The translations under genes were made by a program, and so were the position numbers. Positions 1-5,096 of a stretch of DNA of 6,645 nucleotides are shown here, piece by piece. This stretch comes from CBDDRG01 sp965232975. GTDB lineage: Bacteria; Pseudomonadota; Gammaproteobacteria; Pseudomonadales; Porticoccaceae. Positions within the stretch are counted from its first letter, which is position 1. Every line of letters starts with the position of its first letter. The stretch lies in NCBI GenBank assembly GCA_965232975.1, contig CBDDRG010000017.1, positions 1 through 6,645 on the forward strand. Reading direction: 5' to 3'. The notes beneath the pieces are model-generated. The model did not search any database and had not been told where the DNA came from. It saw only the letters and a program-made list of their open reading frames with translations.

Positions 1-103
1 CCACCTTGCCGCCGGTGTCCACGCCCAGCGCCTGCCGGATGGACTTGGGCAGCGTGATCTGACCCTTGGAGGTCAGCGTCGCGACTTCGTGAATTTCGGG
101 CAT
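1..103 (-). CDS. prlF: PrlF-like AbrB-fold antitoxin, 5' part only
   Basis: The window holds the first 34 codons of a leftward gene; the rest lies beyond position 1. The peptide begins MPEIHEVATLTSKGQITLPK and continues into SIRQALGV. This is the classic SpoVT/AbrB swapped-hairpin DNA-binding signature (TSKGQ-[IV]-T-[IL]-P-K-x-[IV]-R). In known systems such proteins are type II antitoxins that bind a toxin and their own operator; the TLTSKGQ start at residues 9-15 fits the PrlF subgroup, whose partner is the RNase YhaV. The ATG at 103 is set by an AGGAG ribosome site at 111-115, seven bases away. The toxin would follow downstream, outside the window, so the pairing is inference. The fold is near certain; the PrlF assignment is moderate, with MazE or VapB-like relatives as alternatives. 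A likely role is stabilising the mobile element. Confidence 0.85.
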   Translation of the reverse strand, partial: MPEIHEVATLTSKGQITLPKSIRQALGVDTGGKV

Positions 104-130
104 GGTGGCACTCCTGATGGCAATGCCCGG

Positions 131-159
131 ATGGTAAGGAGAGCTCCTTACCTTGTCAA
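131..159 (-). promoter_or_regulatory. Antitoxin promoter (TTGACA-N17-TACCAT)
   Basis: Read on the minus strand there is a perfect -35 box TTGACA (159 to 154), a 17-base spacer, and TACCAT (136 to 131; 4 of 6 matches to TATAAT). Transcription would start near 124, giving a leader of about 20 bases that carries the AGGAG ribosome site before the antitoxin ATG at 103. Spacing and position are ideal for a sigma-70 promoter. Confidence 0.75.
133..152. promoter_or_regulatory. Dyad operator inside the antitoxin promoter
   Basis: A perfect inverted repeat has 9-bp arms GGTAAGGAG and CTCCTTACC separated by two bases. It fills the -35/-10 spacer and touches the -10 box. Type II antitoxins normally repress their own operon by binding dyads placed like this, so an autoregulatory operator is the natural reading. 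The repeat is seen directly; its protein partner is inferred. Confidence 0.7.
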
Positions 160-318
160 TCTGGGTGTGCATGATGCTCTGTCCGGTTGATGAAACGGCT
201 CCATCGTAGGGGCGGCACAGCCAGCCTTCCCGCATCAATCCGACCTGGGCCAAGCCCGCATTGGTTATGGCCCGGCAGGGGTCGTTGCCCTATACCCAAA
301 GGCTTCGCAAAGGCCAAA

Positions 319-367
319 GGGCTGGGAAGGGGCAAGGGAACGGGGCCAAGGGAACGGGGCCAAGGGG
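319..367 (+). other. Eight-run G-quadruplex-capable array
   Basis: Eight runs of three or four G occur at 319-321, 324-326, 329-332, 336-338, 342-345, 350-352, 356-359 and 364-367. The intervening loops are only 2 to 4 bases (CT, AA, CAA, AAC, CCAA, AAC, CCAA). Four such runs satisfy the usual G-quadruplex rule, so eight could form two adjacent quadruplexes. The G-rich strand is the traI sense strand, so the structure could form in the traI leader RNA or in single-stranded DNA during transfer. The array ends 61 bases before the traI ATG. Sequence pattern certain; structure and function inferred. Confidence 0.6.
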
Positions 368-374
368 AAAGGCC
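333..374 (+). repeat. 14-bp tandem repeat, two perfect copies plus one degenerate
   Basis: The unit CAAGGGAACGGGGC occurs perfectly at 333-346 and 347-360. A decayed third copy starts at 361 (CAAGGGGAAAGGCC). Short iterons beside a relaxase gene can be binding sites for relaxase or accessory proteins, but the repeat may equally have arisen by slippage in G-rich DNA. Confidence 0.75.
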
Positions 375-428
375 CTACCCGAAAAGGCCAAAAGGCACCC
401 CTGAGCAGTCCCTCATCCGAGGTTCGCC

Positions 429-2273
429 ATGCTCTCGCTGTTTCGCAAACGCATGCTGCCGGCCTCCGGCGCACCATCCACTCCCTCCACCGAGACACCC
501 AAAGGGCTGACGCGGCCGGAGTCGGCCGGATCGCTGCTGGCAACATCGCGCCGGCAGAAGCTGCTGGAACACATCTGGCAGCGCACGTCTCTGTCGCGCG
601 GGCAGTTCGCCACGCTGTACCTGGCGCCGCTGGAACGCTACGCCGAACTGGTCCAGCAGTTCCCTGCGTCCGAAAGCCACCACCACGCCTATCCGGGCGG
701 AATGCTGGACCATGGCCTCGAAATCACGGCCTATGCGCTCAAGCTGCGGCAGTCGCACCTGCTGCCTGCCGGCGCCACGCCGGAGGCACGGGCGGCCCAG
801 GCCGAAGCGTGGACGGCCGGCACTGCCTACGCCGCACTGCTGCACGATGTCGGCAAGGTCGCCGTGGATCTGCATGTCGAGCACGCCGACGGCAGCGTCT
901 GGCACCCTTGGCACGGCCCGTTGCAGCGGCCGTACCGCTTCCGCTACCGCCCCGGCCGCGAATACCGTCTGCACAGTGCGGCGACGGGCCTGCTGTATCG
1001 GCAGGTGCTCGATCAGCAAATCTTCGACTGGCTCGTTGGCTATCCCGACCTGTGGGCCGCGCTGCTGTACGTGCTGGCCGGCCAGTACGAGCACGCCGGC
1101 ACGCTCGGCGAACTCGTCGTGCAGGCCGACCAGGCATCGGTCGCCCAGGAACTCGGCGGTGATCCCAGCAAGGCGCTGGCGGCGCCCAAACACGCGCTGC
1201 AACGCAAATTGCTCGACGGCTTGCGCTATCTGCTCAAGGAAGAGTTCAAGTTGAACCAGGCCGGCCCGGCGGACGGTTGGCTGACCCAAGACGCCTTGTG
1301 GCTGGTGAGCAAGACGGTCTCGGACAAGCTGCGCGCACATCTGCTGTCGCAGGGCATCGACGGCATCCCGGCGAGCAATACGGCCGTGTTCAACGTGCTG
1401 CAGGACCATGGCATCGCTCTGGCTACGCCGGACGGCAAGGCGATCTGGAAGGCCACCGTCACCAGCGACACCGGCTGGTCGCACAGCTTCACCTTCCTGA
1501 AACTCTCGCCGGCGATGATCTGGGATGCCGCCGACCGGCCGGCGCCGTTCGCAGGCCGTGTGCAGGTCGAAGAGGAACAGGCGGAGCCGCAGGCGCCGGC
1601 GGTGGCCGATGTGCCGCACGCGGAAGGCATCGATGCTGCACCCGCGAGCACGGCGCCGATCGCATCCGCAGCCACAGACCCGGGCGTGGCCGCGCTGCTC
1701 GACCTGCTGGGAGACACTACTCCACCCACAGCACCGGAGATCCCGAGTTGCCCTGTTGCCGAGCCCGAGCCCGCCCCTTTGATCGTGCCACCGCCGCAGA
1801 TGAGCCTCGCGCCTGCCCAGGATCGCGCAGAGCCCTCCGGGGCGCACTTCATGGCCTGGCTGCGTCAGAGCATCCAGACGCGCAAGCTCATCATCAACGA
1901 CGCCAAGGCTCTGGTGCATACCGTCGCCGGTACGACCTACCTCGTCAGCCCCGGCGTGTTCCAGCGCTACGCGCAGGAGTATCTTCAAGTCGCCGCGCTG
2001 GCCAGGCAGGAGAAGCTGGAGGGGTGGCAGTGGGTGCAGAAGCGCTTCGAGAAGCTGGGGCAGCACCGCAAGCAGCCCAGTGGGCTGAACATCTGGACTT
2101 GCGAAGTCACGGGTCCGCGCAAGTCGCGCCGGCTGCATGGCTATCTGCTCGCCAGCCCGGATGCGCTGTTCCAGGAGACGCCGCCAGACAACCCATACCT
2201 GCGGCTCCTCAACGAGGCCGCAAAGCGCGAAGACTCAGCCCTTGGCGGCAAGGACAACGACGATCAGGGGTAG
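429..2273 (+). CDS. traI: MobH-class ICE relaxase TraI (PFGI-1 type)
   Basis: This 614-residue protein matches the TraI_2/MobH relaxases of ICEs. These nick the element at oriT and pilot the transferred strand to the conjugation pore in the cytoplasm. Residues about 25-365 form the TraI_2 domain. Visible family hallmarks are the histidine cluster H84-H85-H86 followed by AYPGGMLDHG (H95) and the HD motif LLHDVGK (H139, D140), the metal-binding pattern of this HD-related relaxase class; QYEHAG (219-224) is also typical. Residues about 370-465 are an Ala/Pro/Glu-rich, low-complexity linker. Residues about 470-595 resemble the C-terminal TraI_2_C domain. Length agrees with full-length relatives of roughly 600-650 residues, and no break is seen. 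The ATG at 429 has GAGG at 419-422 as a modest ribosome site. The gene runs convergently towards the XRE gene with a 26-base gap and no clear terminator. The G-run array upstream may affect its leader. Confidence 0.93.
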   Translation: MLSLFRKRMLPASGAPSTPSTETPKGLTRPESAGSLLATSRRQKLLEHIWQRTSLSRGQFATLYLAPLERYAELVQQFPASESHHHAYPGGMLDHGLEITAYALKLRQSHLLPAGATPEARAAQAEAWTAGTAYAALLHDVGKVAVDLHVEHADGSVWHPWHGPLQRPYRFRYRPGREYRLHSAATGLLYRQVLDQQIFDWLVGYPDLWAALLYVLAGQYEHAGTLGELVVQADQASVAQELGGDPSKALAAPKHALQRKLLDGLRYLLKEEFKLNQAGPADGWLTQDALWLVSKTVSDKLRAHLLSQGIDGIPASNTAVFNVLQDHGIALATPDGKAIWKATVTSDTGWSHSFTFLKLSPAMIWDAADRPAPFAGRVQVEEEQAEPQAPAVADVPHAEGIDAAPASTAPIASAATDPGVAALLDLLGDTTPPTAPEIPSCPVAEPEPAPLIVPPPQMSLAPAQDRAEPSGAHFMAWLRQSIQTRKLIINDAKALVHTVAGTTYLVSPGVFQRYAQEYLQVAALARQEKLEGWQWVQKRFEKLGQHRKQPSGLNIWTCEVTGPRKSRRLHGYLLASPDALFQETPPDNPYLRLLNEAAKREDSALGGKDNDDQG

Positions 2274-2299
2274 GCATGCGACCGCTGCGCTGGCCGGCT

Positions 2300-2599
2300 T
2301 CAATCCGTGGATCGGGCAGACTCCGCCAGCCTGGCTTCGGTCAGAGTCATCAAGTGGGCGGCACTGCATTTCAGCGCACGGGCGATCTTGAGGATGAGAG
2401 GGAGCGTGGGGACATGCTCGCCGCGCTCGATCTTGCCCATGTGCGACCGTTCGATGCCGGCCATGTGGGCCAGCGTTTCCTGAGCGATACCCTGGTTGGT
2501 TCTTTCTTCCCGCACGGTAGCCCCAAACGCGATGGCTGGTTCCGCTTCGTAGGTAGTGGTGCCGGTGGGGCGGCCCCTTTGGATCGAACGCTTTGGCAT
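2300..2599 (-). CDS. XRE-family HTH regulator
   Basis: This 99-residue protein is a compact cytoplasmic repressor-type DNA-binding protein. Residues about 27-84 form an HTH_3/Cro-CI domain: the pattern runs VREERTNQGIAQETLAHMAGI, then ERSHMGKIERGEHVP, then LILKIARALK, with the recognition helix near residues 49-58. The first 20 residues (MPKRSIQRGRPTG...) are basic and Thr-rich and precede the fold; about 12 polar residues follow it. The ATG at 2599 is preferred over a TTG two codons upstream (2605), since no strong ribosome site decides between them. The gene is convergent with traI and divergent from the LysR-like gene. Small XRE genes near ICE relaxase/integrase modules commonly control element genes; targets here are unknown, although autoregulation through the dyad at 2637-2648 is plausible. 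Confidence 0.9.
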   Translation of the reverse strand: MPKRSIQRGRPTGTTTYEAEPAIAFGATVREERTNQGIAQETLAHMAGIERSHMGKIERGEHVPTLPLILKIARALKCSAAHLMTLTEARLAESARSTD

Positions 2600-2626
2600 T
2601 GCCAAGAGCGTCGAACACGGTCACGA

Positions 2627-2656
2627 TTTAAACCACGTTAAACTTAACTCATTCAA
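2627..2656 (-). promoter_or_regulatory. Possible promoter of the XRE gene
   Basis: On the minus strand TTGAAT (2656 to 2651) and TTTAAA (2632 to 2627) are separated by 18 bases. They lie 28 or more bases upstream of the XRE start, in an AT-rich pocket that stands out from the GC-rich surroundings. Both boxes deviate from consensus, so the call is tentative. Confidence 0.35.
2637..2648. promoter_or_regulatory. Small dyad GTTAA-AC-TTAAC, possible XRE operator
   Basis: A perfect inverted repeat with 5-bp arms and a 2-base centre lies between the predicted -35 and -10 boxes of the XRE gene and upstream of the divergent LysR-like gene. XRE repressors often bind dyads of this size in their own promoter. 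A repeat this short in AT-rich DNA can also arise by chance. Confidence 0.3.
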
Positions 2657-2692
2657 TGGCTCCGAGATTAGTTGGCACGACATTCACCGCCT

Positions 2693-2699
2693 GGGGGAG
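2693..2699 (+). promoter_or_regulatory. Ribosome binding site GGGGGAG deciding the LysR-like start
   Basis: A strong purine-rich GGGGGAG ends six bases before the GTG at 2706. It selects that GTG over an in-frame GTG at 2556, which lacks a good ribosome site and would overlap the divergent XRE coding start. Confidence 0.55.
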
Positions 2700-2705
2700 C
2701 TGGAC

Positions 2706-3332
2706 GTGGAATCGAGCGACATCACCGCCGAAATTCGTCTGGCCGTCCTCGGCGAATGGGTGCCCTCCCAACCGGCCGACGTGCTGGCTCTGCAGCGCGC
2801 CGAAGAGCCCGAGACCACCGCCACCCTGGTCGGACGGATCACCACCGCATCGATGCAGGAACTGCCGGGCAACCGCTTCGACTTGGCCCTGTCCACGGCC
2901 GCGCGGCAGTGGCCTGGCTGGGAATGCGAACCGCTGTGGCACGACACGCTCGCAGTCGCGGTCGCCAAGCGCTCACACCTGTTGGCCTACGGTGAGGTGC
3001 CTTGCCAGGAAGTGCTCAAGCAGGCGTTGATCTGCGCGCGGTCAACGACCGATGAACCGTGGCGCTGGACCGTACAGCGCGTATTCGGTAACGCACTGCA
3101 CGAGCGAGAGCAAACGGTGGCGACATTCGATGTGGCGATCACGCTGGTCGCCGCCGGGTACGGGATCGCCATTGCGCCTGCCGCGAGACTGGCGAGCTAC
3201 CTGCGCCGAGGCATCGCCCTGCGGCCGCTGGCCGGCGCACCAACGATCGTGATGGCTTACCTGCTACGTCCCTGCATGTCCTTGAACGGGCCCCAAGAGA
3301 GGTTCATCCAACGCGCTCGCTCGATGTCCTGA
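2706..3332 (+). CDS. LysR substrate-binding domain protein without HTH
   Basis: From the GTG at 2706 the product is 208 residues and consists almost wholly of a LysR-type effector (periplasmic-binding-protein-like) domain. It starts with a beta strand EIRLAVLG (residues 9-16), continues with PETTATLVG (35-43) and the NRFDLALS strand (56-63, the usual 'G-x-LDLAI' position), EPLWHDTLAVAVAKRSHLLA (75-94), and the C-terminal GYGIAIAPAAR (151-161). Normal LysR regulators have about 60 residues of winged HTH plus a linker helix before this domain. Here the preceding 100 bases belong to the divergent XRE control region and encode nothing HTH-like in this frame. It may therefore sense a small molecule without binding DNA itself, perhaps acting through another protein. 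It diverges from the XRE gene and converges on the integrase gene with 16 bases between stops. A longer product from 2556 is possible but unlikely. Confidence 0.82.
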   Translation: MESSDITAEIRLAVLGEWVPSQPADVLALQRAEEPETTATLVGRITTASMQELPGNRFDLALSTAARQWPGWECEPLWHDTLAVAVAKRSHLLAYGEVPCQEVLKQALICARSTTDEPWRWTVQRVFGNALHEREQTVATFDVAITLVAAGYGIAIAPAARLASYLRRGIALRPLAGAPTIVMAYLLRPCMSLNGPQERFIQRARSMS

Positions 3333-3348
3333 ACACCTCTCACGGGTA

Positions 3349-4617
3349 TTACTCCCGCTCGATGACGTTCAGCAGTGCCCTGCGCCGCTTCGACAGCGGC
3401 CCAAAGGCATCCATGATCTTGCTCATGGACTCACCGCCGGCCAACGCATCCAGGATGTCCGCCCAATCCTGCATGATGATGGTACGCGAGGCGATGTACT
3501 TGGTGTGGTCATACGGCGCGCGCGAGGAATCCTTCTTCCGCTTCGAGTGCGCCAGTTGCAGGTCGACCCGGTTCTCGGGATAGCTCAACAATCCAAGCAG
3601 CGTCGTCGCCGTTGAGCGGAAGCCGTGCGAGGAGAACTGACCGCCGTAGCCCATGCGCTCCAGCACCTTGTTGAGCGTCGTGGCTGACATCACTTCTCCT
3701 GGCTTCCGATAGCTGGGGAACAGCACCCTGCCCCCGCCAGTCTGCGTGTGCAGTTCCTTCAAGAGCACGATCGCCTGCTTCGACAACGGGACGATATGAG
3801 GCTGGCGCATCTTCATCCGGCCTTCGGGAACCGTCCAGAGGGCATTGTCCAGATCGAACTCGGACCAATACGCCTTGCGCAGCTCGGCGGTGCGAACAAA
3901 GGTCAGAGCCATCAGCCGCAGCGCGATCACGGTAGTCCGGTAGCCCGCATCGTCCACGCTGTTCAAGAACTTCGGGATGTCCTGCCACGACAACGGCGGA
4001 TTGTGTCGGACCCTCGGGCGCTTCACCGAACGCTTCAGCAATGCCGTCGGGTCGCTGTCGCAAAGCCCTTCCCCCGATGTGTATGCGAAGAGCTGACCGC
4101 ACCACTGCCTGATCAGGATCGCCACGGTAGGAGCACCGCGCTCAACCACGCCGTGCATGATGGGCCGAAGGTGAGACGCCTTGATGACTCCGATGGGCAG
4201 CTTGCCGATCTTGGGAAACACATCTTTCTCGAAGTAGTACGCGACCTGATCGGCGTACCCCTCGGACCACTGGATGTTGGCCTTCATCCACGCGCGAGCA
4301 ACAGCCTCGAAGATGTGCTCGTTCTGCCCGACTTGATTGGCGACCTTTACTCGCTTCTCCAGGATCGGGTCACGGCCTTCGCGAACCATCGCACGCGCCC
4401 AATCACGTTCCTTTCGTGCAGTCTCCAAGGTCACCTTGGGGAAGATGCCGATAGAGTAGGTCTGTGCGGCATTTCCGAGGCGATACCGATACCACCAGAG
4501 CTTGGTTCCATTGGGTTGGATGCGCACGAACAGGCTGCCGCCGTCCTTCAGCAAGTACGGCTTGTCCCTGGCCAGGGCGGTTTCGATCTTACGTACGGTG
4601 AGGAGGTTGAGTGCCAT
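3349..4617 (-). CDS. int: P4-type tyrosine integrase
   Basis: This 422-residue protein is a site-specific tyrosine recombinase that would integrate and excise the element at its att sites. Residues about 4-85 are the Arm-binding DUF4102-like domain (LTVRKIETALARDKPYLLKD, WWYRYRLG, TYSIGIFPKVTLETAR). About 100-185 form the core-binding SAM-like domain and 205-400 the catalytic domain. The full catalytic set is seen: R242 in FVRTAELR, K269 in GRMKM, H331 and R334 in HGFR, H357 in LAHSK, and the nucleophile Y369 in APYDH, followed by MQDWADIL. The ATG at 4617 fits the family start and has GGAGGG at 4628-4633. An upstream in-frame ATG at 4665 falls inside the predicted promoter and would add 16 unrelated residues. 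The reading direction away from the cyclase and the location beside traI fit the end of a PFGI-1 class ICE. No break is seen, so it is probably functional. Confidence 0.95.
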   Translation of the reverse strand: MALNLLTVRKIETALARDKPYLLKDGGSLFVRIQPNGTKLWWYRYRLGNAAQTYSIGIFPKVTLETARKERDWARAMVREGRDPILEKRVKVANQVGQNEHIFEAVARAWMKANIQWSEGYADQVAYYFEKDVFPKIGKLPIGVIKASHLRPIMHGVVERGAPTVAILIRQWCGQLFAYTSGEGLCDSDPTALLKRSVKRPRVRHNPPLSWQDIPKFLNSVDDAGYRTTVIALRLMALTFVRTAELRKAYWSEFDLDNALWTVPEGRMKMRQPHIVPLSKQAIVLLKELHTQTGGGRVLFPSYRKPGEVMSATTLNKVLERMGYGGQFSSHGFRSTATTLLGLLSYPENRVDLQLAHSKRKKDSSRAPYDHTKYIASRTIIMQDWADILDALAGGESMSKIMDAFGPLSKRRRALLNVIERE

Positions 4618-4666
4618 GTGTATAACGCCCTCCGGTAGGATCGTTACACACACTGTTATACACATG
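4615..4666. repeat. 12-bp perfect inverted repeat framing the integrase start
   Basis: The arms CATGTGTATAAC (4615-4626) and GTTATACACATG (4655-4666) are perfect reverse complements separated by 28 bases. On the integrase strand the proximal arm ends in the ATG start codon at 4617, the loop holds the GGAGGG ribosome site, and the distal arm holds a -10-like TATAAC. The arms can serve as two protein-binding half-sites. In an RNA that begins upstream they could instead pair and bury the start codon. The repeat is certain; either function is inferred. Confidence 0.85.
4628..4633 (-). promoter_or_regulatory. Integrase ribosome binding site GGAGGG
   Basis: A strong GGAGGG on the minus strand lies ten bases before the integrase ATG at 4617. 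The spacing is slightly long but this is the only good site, and it supports the shorter start. It lies in the loop of the 12-bp inverted repeat. Confidence 0.6.
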
Positions 4667-4683
4667 CGCAGTGGCTTGGTCTA
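4655..4683 (-). promoter_or_regulatory. Predicted integrase promoter (TAGACC-N17-TATAAC)
   Basis: On the minus strand TAGACC (4683 to 4678; 4 of 6 to consensus) and TATAAC (4660 to 4655; 5 of 6) are separated by 17 bases. Transcription would begin near 4648, about 30 bases before the ATG, including the ribosome site but not the distal arm of the inverted repeat. The -10 box lies wholly within that arm, so a protein bound there would block the promoter. Confidence 0.5.
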
Positions 4684-4947
4684 GTCTGTGGCAGACATCA
4701 GCAGAAAATATTACCTTATAAATCAATGATATTTACAACATCCCTGGAACTCGACAGCCATCTATGGACGCCAATCGTAATTATCGATCATCAGAATCAT
4801 CGGTATACGCTGTCCCACGTAGTGATCCCCTTGGTCAAGGATACGCCGCAGTGTCCGGAATTGCTCGCACTCAGTTGCGCCGCCCGATGCCGGCCACTCG
4901 CCCATCGGCGTTTCGGCGCGCGTCTTCAAGCAGCCGGGCGGGCCGAG
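4667..4947. other. Gene-free ICE end region with AT-rich patch
   Basis: No convincing gene lies between the integrase and the IS-like remnant. The segment 4700-4810 is markedly AT-rich compared with the rest of the window. It contains a 6-bp inverted repeat AAATAT/ATATTT (4706-4711 and 4729-4734) and AATCAATGATATT, a partial match to the IHF consensus. Such AT-rich DNA next to an integrase gene is where arm sites and the att core normally lie. No tRNA 3' end or known att core is recognised. From about 4850 the base composition becomes GC-rich again. The two short + strand reading frames here (4726-4998 and 4764-5084) have no recognisable domain and are not called. Confidence 0.4.
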
Positions 4948-5095
4948 TTAGAGCCTGCTCAACACCCGATCAGGGGATGCAGCGCCAGGCAAAACTGACC
5001 GAAAAAGCGTGGCATGCGGGGGCCGTATATGAGCATTTTGAGGCCGGTTTTAACGCCGCGACGCGCCCTTCAGCGAGATCTTGAAAAAGCTCGGA
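4948..5095. mobile_element. Degenerate IS end or MITE-like remnant
   Basis: The left end TTAGAGCCTGCTCAA (4948-4962) and the right end TTGAAAAAGCTCGGA (5081-5095) are imperfect inverted repeats (10 of 15 positions pair). They bound a 148-base non-coding segment with no transposase. The pattern of an end such as TTGAACAGGCTCTAA recalls IS5/IS4-like elements of proteobacteria, but this is from memory and not proven. No target-site duplication is seen. It could be an internally deleted IS, a MITE, or chance similarity. It ends one base before the stop codon of the cyclase gene. Confidence 0.35.
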
Positions 5096-5096
5096 T

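Larger units (their letters stand above)
160..428. other. Gene-free traI upstream region, possible oriT
   Basis: This stretch lies between the divergent antitoxin promoter and traI. The left part (160-300) shows no gene and only a lone -10-like TATACC at 291-296, with no -35 at proper spacing. The right part (301-400) is strongly skewed to G and A on the + strand and contains AAAGGCC words at 309-315 and 383-389, the 14-bp tandem repeats and the G-run array listed separately. Non-coding DNA beside a relaxase gene is a common place for an origin of transfer. No nick site can be recognised here, so oriT is only a candidate reading. Confidence 0.35.

Noticed and set aside
187..510. A short + strand frame over the G-run array
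   Set aside because: The Gly/Pro/Arg-rich product results from the G-rich repeats and overlaps traI out of frame.
375..2138. A 587-codon open frame antisense to traI
   Set aside because: It lies opposite a well-recognised relaxase, is Arg/Gln-rich without any domain, and is what GC-biased third positions produce on the other strand.
1277..2641. A 454-codon + strand frame overlapping traI and running past it
   Set aside because: It is out of frame with traI, has low-complexity Arg/Ala/Gly composition and overlaps the XRE gene; no family is recognised.
3343..3357. Hairpin CGGG/CCCG between the LysR-like and integrase genes as a terminator
   Set aside because: The stem is only four base pairs, overlaps the integrase stop codon, and has no following T-run on either strand.
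3748..4638. A 296-codon + strand frame opposite the integrase
   Set aside because: It mirrors the integrase codons, shows no domain, and ends across the integrase start region.
4726..5084. Two short + strand frames (4726-4998 and 4764-5084) in the integrase upstream region
   Set aside because: Neither has a clear ribosome site or a recognised domain, and both run into the IS-like remnant, so they are not supported as genes.
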